A stretch of 64,000 bases of DNA. Source: Przewalskia tangutica (lineage: Eukaryota > Streptophyta > Magnoliopsida > Solanales > Solanaceae). Under the pieces are notes generated by a model. The model saw nothing but the letters and a program-made list of their open reading frames with translations. It did not search any database and was not told the origin of the DNA. Below are positions 47,030-59,626 of the stretch, one piece after another. A program made the translations under genes and the position numbers. How positions within the stretch are numbered: position 1 is the first letter of the stretch; each line of letters begins with the position of its first letter. The stretch lies in the NCBI GenBank assembly GCA_029844215.1, contig CM056726.1:75507548-75571547 (forward strand), given 5' to 3'.

Positions 47030-47900
47030 AAGCGGTAGATACAAGTATATCCTTAACCCTCTAAAGATTAGTATGCTTGATATGATGATTTTATGATTGA
47101 GTGTTATGTTTGGATAACATTGTGTAAAATTGTGATCTAGAGAACATGGGTAGTTGAAAAGGTAAGTATGGGGGTATGGAAGGTGTGAACCTTAGAATAT
47201 TACACGTCGAGACCTTAGATGTAAGGTCGTCTCGAGTAGAAGATTTTGCGGGTGATCCTTGTCAGAGAGCATTATATACATAGGGTGTACCGTTGGGATA
47301 GTTCCTTGGGTTGTGTAAGATGAAAGTGGTAGCTTTCAGGACTTGAATAGGTAAGATTGTTCCGGATCGGGGAACAAGAGTTTGGCGCGATTATGGGTCG
47401 GGTTGAGGACCATTCGCGGGTAAACCCAGAGTCCGCATGAGGTGGGTCAGCTCGAGGTGGTCCCGCCAGTGATGGGGTCACGAGGTGCTAGGCCTGTGTT
47501 TTAGGTAACCATCATATGAGTTCGTTGATATGTTCGACCAGACCGGACAATGAAGGCCGGAATGGCCTCAAGAAATTCGAGTCTTGTAAGATGACCAAGT
47601 TTGAGGTAGTGACTCCAAAGATTTTGGAAATCAAGTGATGATCAAGTATGGTACGTGTACTAGAAAGAGTTCGAGTGTTCGAGAAGAGTACGACGAGAGA
47701 AGTGAACATGTCTTTGAGAGATAGAAGTGATCATTTTTGAAGTAAATGTGCGAAAGGAGTATCCTTTGGACCAGAGCGAGAGTGGTGTTGTTTTACACCT
47801 TCGAGTTGATTCCTCGTTGGCTTGGATTGAGTTTTGCGCTGTATGTTATATTATGGCCATGTGGCATAATTGGTTTTGTAAGTATAGTAGTGAAGACTAT
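47030..47900 (+). other. Shared non-coding internal segment (H)
   Basis: Begins atatccttaaccctctaaag after gag. The first half matches A at 17520-18060 (ttccggatcggggaac, gggtcgggttgaggac). The second half (47560-47900) matches the PPT-proximal part of B at 7070-7300 in reverse. No protease, RT, RNase H or clear integrase frame. Confidence 0.68.
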
Positions 47901-47923
47901 ACCGGCGCTTGTATGTTTCGAGA

Positions 47924-47957
47924 CTTAGAAGGAACATTTGGGACGAATGTTTCTAAG
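47924..47957 (+). other. PPT-adjacent hairpin (H)
   Basis: cttaga, aacatttg, loop gga, cgaatgtt, tctaag. The one C-to-T change keeps a G-U pair in RNA. Confidence 0.7.
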
Positions 47958-47967
47958 GAGGGGAGAA
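47955..47967 (+). other. Polypurine tract (H)
   Basis: aaggaggggagaa before TGTTACACC. Confidence 0.88.
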
Positions 47968-49724
47968 TGTTACACCCCGTAGTTCCAGAGTATGTATGAG
48001 GACGTGCGCACGAGAATCTGACGCAATTTTGGAAAGGAAGAAAGATGTGATTTTTTCGACTAAAAGTTTCCGGTTTTGTGAAGTAAAAGGTTCGTTAACG
48101 GGAATTGATTCCCGATTTGGTATTCGGACTTTTTGGAATATTTTAGAAGTATTGAAATTTTAAATTCCGGAATTGGTCACGTGGGGCCCACGAGAGAATT
48201 TACGGTTTTGTGAGGCCCACTTTATTTTCGGATTTTTGGCATTACGGATATTTTCGGAAAATGAAATATTTTTGACCAATGGGAGGGCGACATGTGTCAC
48301 CCTCAAGTGGACGGTTTGGTGGTCAATGGTTGGCACGTTTTTAATGTTTTAAAGGGCTTAAACATTTGGTCAATGTTTTGTAGATATTTGTGGAGTAGAT
48401 AGATAAGGTGGGACCCATACAACACTTGTCCAAATCTCCACCACACACTTGCTTGAATCTTGGCCCTTCATTGTTCTATAAATACCCCCCTAAGTGCAAG
48501 ACTTCTTCATCCACAAAACAATTTCCAAGTCTTAAAATACTCCCTCCCTTTGATGAAGTTCTCGTCCCACACCTTCTCCCTTAACCAAACTTTGTCCAAA
48601 AAAATTCTTAAACTCTTAAGTGTTCTTCCTTAGTGTATTAGGAAGATTGTTAACCAAAAGTTAGAAAAGATTTCACACCCTAGCCCCTAAAGCCTCACCT
48701 TGGACGAGAGTTGTGAGGACAAGAACCTTAGTGTTCTTCACTTGTTTAGGTTGGTTCTTAAAGAGGAGTTGGTTAGGAGCGTATAAGGGTTGCTTGGAGC
48801 GGGTTGGAGCGCACGGAGTAGGAGCTAAACGTTGCTCAGGATCGACATTATAACTTGGATAATTTTGGGCTTGTCGAGGTAAATATCTTTGTCCTTCTAT
48901 TGAAATTGGAGATTACTTATCGTAGTAGTTTAGAACTAAGTATAAGATATATAGAAGGTTGGTAAAGAAGAGAATTGAACTGTACTTACATAGGGCTGTA
49001 TTTACAGTAGACTTGTGTAGTTTGACGGGTAGGGAAGTCTTGCCAATTTTTCCAGTAATTAAGAACCTTCGCTTAGAATGTTCTACTGCAGTAGCCTAGA
49101 CGTTGATAGACTTATATGACCGCTATAGTTGAAGATCGCGAGTAGCGTATTCTACTTGAAGGGTGGAAAAGGCTAGCGGGATTACGATTTGGAGCTTTTT
49201 GCTATTTGTCGATAATCGTCGCGAGGTATGTGAACCTCTTCCTACCTTTTCTAGCATGATATGTTGTGAACTATGTAGTACGGTAGACGTACATGTGTTA
49301 AATGAATTTGGTTGGTTTAAAACATAAAGTGTTATAACGTCTTTATGGAAAGTTGGTTATAACAACTTTATGTGGGCAAAGAAATGGTTTGTGGTTTTTA
49401 AAAGATAAAAGACTGGATGTGAATTAATAAGGACTTGGGTTGTGTTAAAAAGTTGTGAAACCGTTTTAATGAGAAATGGGTAATTGGGTTTTAAAAGGAA
49501 TAATGTTATATTGATTTCGGAAATGAGAACAAGTATCGAACAAACCACTGCAGCGTTAATAAAGGAAAATGTATTGACTAATTAATTATTATTAAAACCA
49601 GTAGAAACCTCCATCTGCATAGAAGCTAAGATAAGACAAAATTGTATTACATTTTCTAGATCATGGCTGCTTTAATAAGATTGTTATAAACAAGAATAAC
49701 CTACTCACACATAAGGCATATGTT
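47968..49724 (+). mobile_element. Element H, 3' LTR, left part
   Basis: Same start and order as 42387 onward. Broken at 49724 by element I, just after ggcatatgtt; the remainder is beyond the window. atgtt (49720-49724) should be I's TSD. Confidence 0.9.
48477..48484 (+). promoter_or_regulatory. LTR TATA box (H 3' LTR)
   Basis: tataaata, context as at 42904. Confidence 0.75.
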
Positions 49725-51585
49725 TGTCACGACCCGAACTCGGGCCCGTGACTGGTGCCTTACCCCGGCCACCCAAGTAGACATACATCAGAGAAATCAG
49801 CGGAATATAAAACAAGACATGAAATAATGTGAAGTGTAAAACAGTTATCTGAGAAAAGTTGCCTTTCGGCATATATATAAATAAACTTAAATCCGAACAG
49901 TTACATCCCTTTTACAAACTCTGCCCACAACAAGATTACATGCACTCTAAGAATGATATGACAACAATGGCGGGACAGGGCCCCGCCATACCCCTGAATG
50001 TAAGTACCTACAACGATAGGGGACTATACCACTGATAAGCCTCCAGAGAAACGGAGCTTCCCAAACGCTGAACTGTGACCCTAAGAGCGAGGATCAACAA
50101 CTGGTGTACCTCTACTCGCGATGAACGCAGCCCAAGGAGGTCAATACAACAGTACCAAGTATGTGAAATCAAAATATCGTAAATGAAATCATAGTAGTCT
50201 ATATAAAGCAGAGACATATATGATAACCAAACTACAGTTCACATAAATAAGCGATCATGTCAAGTCGTGACTCACGCCTCAAAGTCATCACTCAAATATA
50301 ACTATGGGTCTCACACCCACAACATCAATCATGCCCGTGGAATACCTTCCTCACCGCCACAGCTATGATATAAAAGCACCAAGGAATACATGAACACCGA
50401 GTCCCACTGTCATAATAAAACCGTTCGGTAAGTACGAAGGCATAGACGACTACTAACACCCACAGTACCAACAGGTCATAAATCAGATCACGAGGTCCAT
50501 CTAGACCGCCACATGATCGGCCGCCACTCGCCCGCAGATCAAATGCGCGCCTAATCTCGAACTTCCCGCGCACTCGCATAGGCCACTCACTTAGCCCGCA
50601 TGAGGTATAACCCCGCATCGAGGTAGCTACTCCCGGATCGCCCCGACTCACACCGCACGGCCACATGTACCGCATGACCATAAAGGCCGCACACTAACAC
50701 GAACTCTCGTAGCTCGCATAGGTCCTGGACCCGCATGAGGTATTCTCGAATCATGGTCCTGCATCACCGAGTCTACCCGCATCGGAGGCGGCTTAACCCG
50801 TGATCATGTCAAGAGGTGAGTGATATAATACTAACATAACAGCTTATCATTAAACAACATAAGCACAACAAGGGAAACCCCTTTACACAAACATCACAAG
50901 ATACTAACACACGTAGCATCCTAACATGTTTACTTATCAAATCAACAAGAAAGTATTACAAGGCTATCACAAACCAACACAATCAAGTTATTCACACAAG
51001 GTAATTTCTACTTTATGTTAACCAGTTCGGGTTTTTATCCCCAAAGTACTTCATACATTAACTCTTTAAAAAATCCGTTTCTTTCACAAAAGTCACACAA
51101 TACCCGTAGTATAAAAATAGAGTGACTATATTTTTAAGTAAACCAAAACACTTCCCTTTGTAAAATCAAGTAAAAACATTATTTTCCAAACGTTCAAGTT
51201 TGCCTAATTTCAAATGCTCAAGTTTCTCATTTTCGAAAGGTTTCGTAGTTCATAGTCTCAATCACTTAATAATATAATTCTCCTTTAAAACAAATTGAGT
51301 AACATATGCCATAGGAGAGTAGGTTATTCTTGTTCATAAATCTTATTAAGCAGCCATGATCTAGGAAATGTAATATCATTTTGTCTCATCTTAGCTTCTA
51401 TGCAGATGGAGGTTTCTACTGGTTTTAATAATACTTAATTAGTCAATACATTTCCCTTTATTAACGCTGCAGTGGTTCGTTCGATACTTATTCTGATTTC
51501 CGTAATCAGTAAAACATTAATCCTTTTAAAAACCAAGTACTCATTTCTCACGAATGAGGTTTCACACTTTTTAACAAAATTCATA
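49725..51585 (-). mobile_element. Element I, LTR, left part
   Basis: tgtcacgacccgaactcggg, conserved LTR end blocks, a cgcatgaggtat-type variable box at about 50570-50790, and the conserved block at 51340-51480. Closest to the LTR of element C. Broken by J after aattcata; tcata (51581-51585) should be J's TSD. Whether I is solo or complete cannot be told from here. Confidence 0.88.
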
Positions 51586-51979
51586 TGTTATACCCCGTAT
51601 TTCCAGAGTATGTACGTGAGGGCATACGTACAAAAGTTTAAGCCTTAAGTTAGGCATAGGACGAAATTTGTGCACAACCCCCGAAAAGAATCGTTTTCCT
51701 ACGAAACATTTTCTAGAACTTGCGTAGGGAAAATTACGGCTATGTCATTTATAATTTTTGCGGATTTTTCCGAGAGATGAAATATTTTAGACCAACGAGA
51801 GGGTGACAAGTGTCACCCTCAAGTGGACGGCAACATGGGCAAGGTTGGACGATTTTGTGGCCTTTCCTTAGTCAAGGTTAGGTAGGATATTTTTGTGTAG
51901 TAGATGGATAAGGACACATGGGTGAATCTCCACCCTCCACTTGCCCTCCACATGCCTTAATCTTGGCCCTTGAAAGCCC

Positions 51980-51987
51980 TATAAATA
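51980..51987 (+). promoter_or_regulatory. LTR TATA box (J 5' LTR)
   Basis: tataaata 395 bp from the LTR start, then cccccctaatttgaag. Confidence 0.75.
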
Positions 51988-53284
51988 CCCCCCTAATTTG
52001 AAGAAAATCTTCATCCAAAAAACATTATTCCAAGTCTAAAAACTTCCCCCCCCCCCCCCCCTTTGAGAGAGCTTCTCGTCCAAACACCATCTTCCCCTCT
52101 AAAGAAAGCCCTGGCCAAACACCCTTCTCCCTCCCCTTTTCCTTGTAGTCTCGCAAAGCCCCCTTGGTAGAAAATACTCTCAAGTATTGTTACTATCCCC
52201 AAAATACCTTAGCCAATCCCTTATAGTATTTCCAAAGTTACCTCTATACGTAGAGTCCGGATATACTACCTTGTATTCCTATAGTCACTAAACGAAACCC
52301 TAAGAGAAACTTCATAGTTGGTTGAAGTAGATAGTAGAAGTTGTGTAGAAACTTCTAAGGGTTTCTTGGAGCGGATTGGAGCGCATGACAGAGCTAACCC
52401 TTGCTCAGGATCGACTTACATCTTGGATAATATTGGGCTTATCGAGGTAAATAATCTTATCCTTCTATTATAATTGGAGTGTACATACCGTAGAAGTATT
52501 GAAATAAGTATAGAATACATAGAAGGATATTAAAGAAGAGAAGTGAACTGTAATTACATAGAAGGGTATTACAGAAGAGAATTGAACTGTAATCACCTCA
52601 GAAGAATTAAAGAAGATTGAACAGATTTACATAGATCGTATTTACGAGATCGTATAGTTTGCTCGTAGGGAAGTCTGCCCGATTTTCCGTAGAATAGAGA
52701 ACCCTCTGCTTAGATTATCCTACAGAGTAGTCTAGACGTTGATAGACGTATTTGACTATTATAGGTTGCTACTCTGCGCGCGACATATTCGACTTGGCAG
52801 GTGGATTTCGCCGAGGAGGTATGTGATTCTTCCTATACTCTTGAGCATGATATTTTAAAATATATATATAGTACGGTAGACGTACGTGTGTTAACTGAAC
52901 ATGGTTTTACTTGACGTCTTTTGACTTGAGTCTAAATAATAAAATCTTGAAGTCTTTCAAAAGAATTATAAGTCATTTTTGAAAGAAGAAGAATATTTGT
53001 TTTAAAACAAAAAGCTTAAGAGTTATACTAGCTTTATGGGAAGTTAGGTATAACTACTTAAGAAAGAGAAAAGGAACAGTTTACTTATGTGTTTATGAAA
53101 GACTTGTATTGATTTCTGGAAAGTATAATAAGATGGTTTGATGAGTAGACATATTATGATGCTATGTGTGTTAGTGGCTTGTAACGTTTGTATAAGAGGG
53201 TATTCTTGTTGTGCTTATGTTGTTTAACGATAAGCTGTTATGTTAGTATTATATCACTCACCTCTTGACATAATACCGGGGGTT

Positions 53285-53570
53285 AATCTGCCCTCCGATG
53301 CGGGGTAGACTTAGGCGGTCTGGGACCATGATTCGAGAATACCTCATGCGGGTCCAGGGGACCTATGCGGAGCTACGAGAGTTCCAGGTTTGTGTGAGGC
53401 CTTTGTGGTCATGCGGTCTACGTGGCCATGCGGACTACGAGTCCAGGACGATGCCGAGGAGTAGCTACCCTCGATGCGGGGAATACCTCATGCGGGCCTA
53501 GGTGGCCTATGCGGACTACGGGAGTCCAGGATTAGGCATGCCTAATGATACTATGGGCGATTGGCCTTGC
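53285..53570 (+). repeat. GC-rich array, atgcgg type (J 5' LTR)
   Basis: Repeated catgcggtctacgtggc, aatacctcatgcgggcc and actacgagtccagg elements. Variable box of J. Confidence 0.8.
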
Positions 53571-54120
53571 TTCGATCATTCGCAGCCTAGAAAAGACCTG
53601 TTACAGTTTATATTGGTTGTTTCGTACATATTTGTAAAATTGGTTTTAAAATGTTATGATTTCATGTAAGTACTTTACAGTTTCACATACTTGGTACATG
53701 TTGTACTGACCTCCTTCGGGGGGCTGCGTTCATGCCGCAGGTAAGGGAAAAGCAGGTGCTAGATCCGCATCCTTAGGATCTTTTGCTTTGGTGTCAGGAG
53801 CTCCATCTTCTCCGGAGGCTCGACTTTTGGGTATGATCTCCATGTTGTTGTAGATAGTTTGTACATTTAGGGTATGGCGGAGCCCTGTCCCGCCATAGTT
53901 GTTTATCTTCTTAGAGGTCTGTAGTCCTATTGTACAGTTGGGATGTAGCTGCCAGATTTTGGTTATATATATATATGCCGAAGGGCAACCCTTTTTCAGA
54001 TAAACTGTGTCTCATTTACAATTGTTTCATGTCTTGTGTTTTTATATTCTGCTGATTACTCTGATGTATGACTACTTGGGTGCCCGTAGGCACCACCGCC
54101 CGAATGGGTCGTGACAAAAG

Positions 54121-54132
54121 TGGTATCGAGCG
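54121..54132 (+). other. Primer-binding site, tRNA-iMet (J)
   Basis: tggtatcgagcg, same altered reading as in A and B. Confidence 0.8.
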
Positions 54133-54321
54133 ATTAATCCTCGGAAAGTGTCTACGCACCGTATCTAGTAGAGTTCTTGATTATCGGTGTGTTGTGCACC
54201 ACACCAATAATCGTGAGGCTATAGGATATTTAGGATTGGTTTCCATTATTCTCACTCGAGATCGTGCCTGTAGCCGTGTTATAAGTTGGACCTCTAACGT
54301 ATTCATTTTCTCAGAACGCTT

Positions 54322-55470
54322 ATGCCTCCACGTAAGGCAACCCGCCCGTATGGCGGCAAGGCACCGAGGAGCTGCTAGTAGGACACCGAGAGTCACGAGG
54401 GCTCAGGCCCAGTCTATACCCGAGACGGCGAGTTCCACGACGCCGCCTGCCCCAGCAGAGACCACAGTACCCGCACCTCTAGTCCCACAACCTGGAGAAG
54501 ATGAGATGGGGTACAGAGAGATGGCCGCCATCGCCGTGATCGTGCCGTGCATGAGGATAGGCCGACGCAGCAGCCTGGCCCAAAGAAGACTGTGGTTCAT
54601 CCGAGATCGGACGCTGAGGCTACGGATTTTCTCGAGTCAGAGCCCACCGAGTTCTACGTCGAGGCACGAGGATGATCCGCAGGAGTTCATCCGTCGGCCA
54701 TGCAGGATCATGCGAGTGATCAAGGCTTCAGAGACCGATTCTGATCTTCGTTCACATAGGTCGCGTGATACCACGCCGATTGGTTTGATTCACGGGTGTT
54801 ATCCTGGAGAGCACGCGTCCCCGCCTACTGGGACGAGTTCTCTGAGGCTTTTCTCACTTCTTGCCTCCACGATGGCGAGGGCACGGGCCGATGATTTTTG
54901 TTGCCGAGACAGAGGACGCACGCCAGGAGTACAACGTTGAGTTCTATTCGTTGGCTCGATATGTCCTGCGTTGGTAGCAGATATGGAGGATGTGGTGCAT
55001 CGCTACGCCACCTGCTAGATGATTATATGGCCGAGTCTTGTGCGGGTGTGGCTCTTTAGCCAGGCATGGACATTACCCGCATGCAGGCTCACGCACTTGG
55101 ATGCGAGGAGCGAGGTCGACGGTGACAGACAAGCCAGGTTAAGACCAGGACGGCAGGGTCTTTTGGTAGCTATCGGGCTGGACGGCCAGCAGCTTCAGAT
55201 TTGCACCACAGCCACCATAGAGCACTCCTACACCGTCCTCGCATACCGGATATTCGAGGGCAGACCAGGGCCCCGTGACTTCAGACGTCCAGAGTAGCAG
55301 AGGCCGACCGACGGACCACCGCCTCGCCGGTGGCTGATGCGGTAGATCCCATTACGGGAATTGTGGTACTGCTCCGGGAGTTTGTTACAGTTGCGGCCAG
55401 CCGGGTCACTTTGCGAGAGCCTGTCCGACCAAGGGCAGCGCAGAGGGTAGGGGTCAGCCTACAGGGTCTT
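54322..55470 (+). pseudogene. gag: gag pseudogene (J)
   Basis: The start codon at 54322 (MPPRKATR) is followed almost at once by a frameshift. The next frame carries ASRTPRVTRAQAQSIPE and PQPGEDEMGYREMA to about 54540. The core is broken but readable in pieces: DDPQEFIR (54670-54700), WDEFSEAF-like (54830) and VEF.SLARYV-like (54940). The C-terminus has an intact CX2CX4HX4C zinc knuckle, CYSCGQPGHFARAC, at 55383-55424, preceded by a CGRSHYGNC motif. Followed by protease in the same orientation, as expected for a gag-pol element. Confidence 0.82.
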
Positions 55471-55639
55471 TCGCCGGGTCTTCTTCATCTCCTACAGTTA
55501 CTCGCCCCGGAGGGCAGGGTACTCATGGGCCAGCAGGTCGCGGCAGAGGTCGTGGTGCGGGTCCCAGTTCTAGCGGTCCTCAGAACCGCATATATGCCTT
55601 GTCCAGCCGGCAGGACCAGGAGGCCTCACCTGATGTCGC

Positions 55640-56171
55640 CAGTACTTTATCGGGCCATGTGTGACGTGTATGCCTTGATAGATCCGGTTCTACTGGCCCC
55701 ATATATCTCCCCTTGTTGCTAGTAGGATAGGGATAGAGCCTGAGTCCATAGACCCTTTCGAGGTAGCTACGCCAGTGGGTGATTCGGTGGTAGCTCGGCG
55801 GGTATATAGGGCTTGTCCAGTGACCTTATGCAGTCGTCAGACCCTAGCCGACTTGATAGAGCTGGACATGACTGATTTCGACGTGATCATGGGCATGGAT
55901 TGGCTAGCTTCGCTACGCCGGTGTAGATCGCAGGAGAGAGTGGTACGGTTCCAGCCTGAGAGCCGTTATTGAGTGGGAGGAACACCGTGTCGCCGAGGGG
56001 TAGGTTTATTTCCTACCTCAAGGCTAGGAAGATGGTGCAGAAGGGGTATATCTACCATCTCATTCGGGTGTTTGATACTGAGGCTACGGTACCAGATTTT
56101 CAGGCCTCAGAGTCGAGAGTCCCCGGATGTGTTTCCGGATGACTCCACGTATCCTCCTGAGAGGGAGATAG
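55640..56171 (+). pseudogene. pol: Protease region of pol (J), up to the K insertion
   Basis: Aspartic protease matures the Gag-Pol polyprotein. The active-site strand should be at about 55675-55720: ALIDP is read, but the frame shifts straight after, so the catalytic loop is broken. The rest is clear: IGIEPESIDPFEVATPVGDS (55725-55785), ARRVYRACPV, and LADLIELDMTDFDVIMGMDW (55840-55905). The spacer toward RT has RGRFISYLKARKMVQKGYI (about 56000-56055). It ends at PPEREI, where solo LTR K is inserted. Confidence 0.82.
56167..56171. repeat. TSD gatag, left copy (element K)
   Basis: Pairs with 59622-59626; part of the EREI codons of pol. Confidence 0.92.
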
Positions 56172-56871
56172 TGTCACGACCCGAACCCGAGCCCGTGACT
56201 GGTGCCTTACCCCGGGCACCCTAGTGATACAACATCAGAGAAAACCAGCGGAAATTTAAAACTTAAACATGCAAATAGACATGGATCAAGATGAAAGAAA
56301 ACAGGCCAACCAAAATGGTTTCCTTTCAACATATATATATAAACATTTGAACAAGCATAATCCTTACAACCCCGCCACAACAAAGCATGCACTTAAGATA
56401 TTTACAACAACTATGGCGGGACAGGGCCCCGCCATACCCCTGAATGTACAAGAACTTACAGACTCAGGGTAACATACCAAAGATAAGCCTCCGAAGGAAC
56501 GGAGCTTCCCAATACGCTGAAAGGTGATCCTAAAAGCGGGGATCGACAGCCGATGTACTTCTACCTGCAGATGAACGCAGCCCCAAGGAGGTCGATAACA
56601 GTACTAAGTATGTGAAATCAGAAAGTACTATAAATGAAATCATAGCAATATATAAAGCAGAGACATGTATGATAACCAAACTACAAGATCTAACATATAA
56701 ACAAATATATCAAGTCAGGGACTCACGCCCTCCAAATCATCACTCGTGCCCGTGGAATTCCTTCCTCACTGCCGGCAGTCTATGATATAACAACACCAAG
56801 GAGTACACCTGAACACCAAGTCCTACCTGATGCCAAAGCCGTACCACGAGACCTCGTCACTATACTGACTC

Positions 56872-57110
56872 GCGAAGCTGACACGTGGCAAGTGCAATAA
56901 CCTTACCCGATCCACCTGCGCCACGTAGCTGACGGGGGCAAGTATACAAGCTACGCACCCGATCACAACCGTAAGTCACGATACTTCGCCGCGAAGCTGA
57001 CACGTGGTAAGTGCAACATCCTGTACCAGATCCACCTGCGCCACGTAGCTGACGGGGGCAAGTAAACAGGCTACGCACCCAATCACAACCGTAAGTCACG
57101 ATACTTCGCC
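56872..57110 (-). repeat. 119-bp direct repeat, two units (K)
   Basis: gcgaagctgacacgtgg occurs at 56872 and 56991. Both units share ccacctgcgccacgtagctg and caaccgtaagtcacgatact. Variable box of K. Confidence 0.9.
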
Positions 57111-57309
57111 ATAACCAAAAATGGTCACATGCCCACAGAATCCATCAACGGTGTAGACATGCACATGTACCAATGCTAATGGAAGCATACCCGTGGAATC
57201 TCCCGTCACTGCCGGTATGTCCAAGTAAGTTCTCAACAAGTCAACCGGCCCTCCATCGAGACGCCAGAGAATAGAAACACAATTCTTGCACAACAAAGAC
57301 TATCTCAAT

Positions 57310-57384
57310 AAGCATAGGCAAGTTACACAACAACAAGCATAGGCAAGTTACACAACAACAAGCATAGGCAAGTTATACATAAAT
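57310..57384 (-). repeat. 25-bp tandem repeat, three units (K)
   Basis: aagcataggcaagttaca at 57310, 57335 and 57360. Single in other LTRs, so a local slippage expansion. Confidence 0.92.
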
Positions 57385-59209
57385 CTAAGTACTTTCATTT
57401 TATGTCAAAGTCCGGGTTTTAACCCTAAAGTACTACGTACGTTAAATTCCTTTTAAGAGATCCATTCCTTTTATGAAAATCACCCGATACCCGTAGTATA
57501 AAATAGAGTGACTTACATCTTTTAAGCAAACAAAAACAACTTCTCTTTCTAAAGCCAAGTTCCCACATTAAAACCAATGATAAAAACCCTTCTTTTGTTT
57601 TCATAAAGTCGTTATAACCAACTTCCCATAAAACTGTTATAACACTTTAAGTTTTAAACCAATTTAAGACAACACAGTGCCTTTCTTTTCCCTAATGTTC
57701 CAGTTTGCCTAATTTCAATTACTCAAGTCTTTTTTTAGAAAAGTTTCATAGTTCAATGTCTTAATCTCTTTTTAAAATAATTGAGTAACATATGCCATAG
57801 ACGAGTAGGTTATTCTTGTTCATAAATCTTATTAAGCAGCCATGATCTAGGAAATGTAATATCATTTTGTCTCATCTTAGCTTCTATGCAGATGGAGGTT
57901 TCTACTGGTTTTAATAATACTTAATTATTCAATACATTTTCCTTTACTAACGCTGCAGTGGTTTGTCGATACACATTCTGATTTCCGAAATCAGTAAAAC
58001 ATTATTCCTTTTAAAAACCACGTACTCATTACTCACGAATGAGGTTTCACACAAAACTCATATTAATTCATTTAAGTTAAGTCTCTTATCTTATAAGATC
58101 AAGTCTCTTAACTTCTAAAATCAGTAAACCATTTTCTTTACCTCTCTTAAGACGTTATACCTAACTCCCCATAAAGCTAGTATAACTCTTTTTAAAACCT
58201 TTAAAACCGAGTGTTACTCTTCTTTCAAAAATGGTTTCTTAACTCTTGTGACATACTTCAAGTTTCTTATTAGTCAGGCTTAAGTCAAAAGACATTGTCG
58301 TACGACTACGTTCAATTAGCACACGTACCTCTACCGTACTATATATTATTCAGGCTTAAGTCAAAAGACATTGCCGTACAATATATATCTTCCTTTAAAA
58401 TATCATGCTCAAGAGTATAGGAAGAATCACATACCTCGCGACGATTATCGACTATAAGCAAAACGCCCACTCTATAACCCGCTAGCCTTGTCCACCTTCT
58501 AAGTAGCACATGTTACTTGCAAAACATTCAACCAATAAAGGTTATCACCATCAGAATACACCCTATGTAAGTACGCTTAACTTCTACTTATATTCTTCTC
58601 AAGTGATTTCAGCTCAACTTTTCTGTAATATCCTTCTATTACGCTCAAATCTCTTCTATGAATCTTTTAATCATTTCTATACTACTACGCATGTAATTTC
58701 CAATTACAATAGAAGGACAGAGTATTTACCTCGATGAGCCCAAAAATTATCCAAGTATAATGTCGCCTCCCGAGCAACGTTAAGCTCCTACTCCGAGTGC
58801 TCCAACCCGCTCCAAACAACCCTAAGTTCTACGCAACTTCTACTTAACACTTCAACCGACTATGAAGGTTTTCCTTAGGGTTTCGTTTAGTGGCTAAAGA
58901 AAGTATAATAGTAGTTTCTGGGCTTTTTCGTATAGAGGGTACTTTGGAAAGTATTACCAGGTATAAGGGCTAAGGTATTTTGGGCATTACAACAATACTG
59001 GAGAAGTATTTCTCAACCAAGGGGGTAGTATTTCACTAGCAACTAGGCTGGGGAGGGGGTATTCTCACGAGGGCCTCCAAGAGGGGAGGGGTGTTTCGGC
59101 TAGGCTACCACAAAGGGGAGGGTGTGGCGACGAGCACAAGAGGGAGAGGGAGGGTTTTTGCCTTAGAAGTTTTCAAGTGAGGCTGAAGAAAGTCTTCAAC
59201 TTAGGGGAG

Positions 59210-59217
59210 TATTTATA
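59210..59217 (-). promoter_or_regulatory. LTR TATA box (K)
   Basis: tatttata at the conserved place. Confidence 0.7.
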
Positions 59218-59621
59218 GGCTAACCAAAGGCCAACCAATGGCCAAGATGAAGACAAGTGTGGTGCAAGTGTAGGGCTAGATTTTAACCATGTGGACCTTA
59301 TCCATCTACCACACAACTTGCACAAAATATCCTACCAACTAAAGTGCTCGCTTTCGTCCCATTGCCGCCCCAAGTCCTTCCAATGTGAGGGTGACACATG
59401 TCACCCTCCCGTTGGTCCAAAATGTTTCGTCTCTCAGAAAAATCCGCAAAAATTAGAAATGACATAGCCGGAATTTTCCCTTCGCAAGTTTAGTAAAACG
59501 TTTCGTCGAAAAACGACTCCTTTCGGCACTTGTGCCCAAATTTCGAACCTTGCCTAGTCTTAAGGCTCAAACTTTCTACGTACGTCCTTACGTACATACT
59601 CTGGTAATACGGGGTATAACA

Positions 59622-59626
59622 GATAG
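59622..59626. repeat. TSD gatag, right copy (element K)
   Basis: Pairs with 56167-56171. The pol reading continues directly after it. Confidence 0.92.

Larger units (their letters stand above)
51586..54116 (+). mobile_element. Element J, 5' LTR
   Basis: TGTTATACCCCGTATTTCC to gggtcgtgaca, about 2.5 kb, shorter than the others because part of the AT-rich middle including the conserved block is missing. Near-identical to J's 3' LTR from 62537. Confidence 0.93.
56172..59621 (-). mobile_element. Element K, solo LTR inside J pol
   Basis: tgtcacgacccgaacccgag to acggggtataaca, about 3.45 kb, gatag on both sides. Carries a variable box with a 119-bp repeat, the conserved block (57825-57962) and a TATA box. 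It must be younger than J. Confidence 0.94.

Noticed and set aside
53590..54060. Possible host promoter or gene start before J gag
   Set aside because: This is the conserved 3' end of the LTR, present in all copies.
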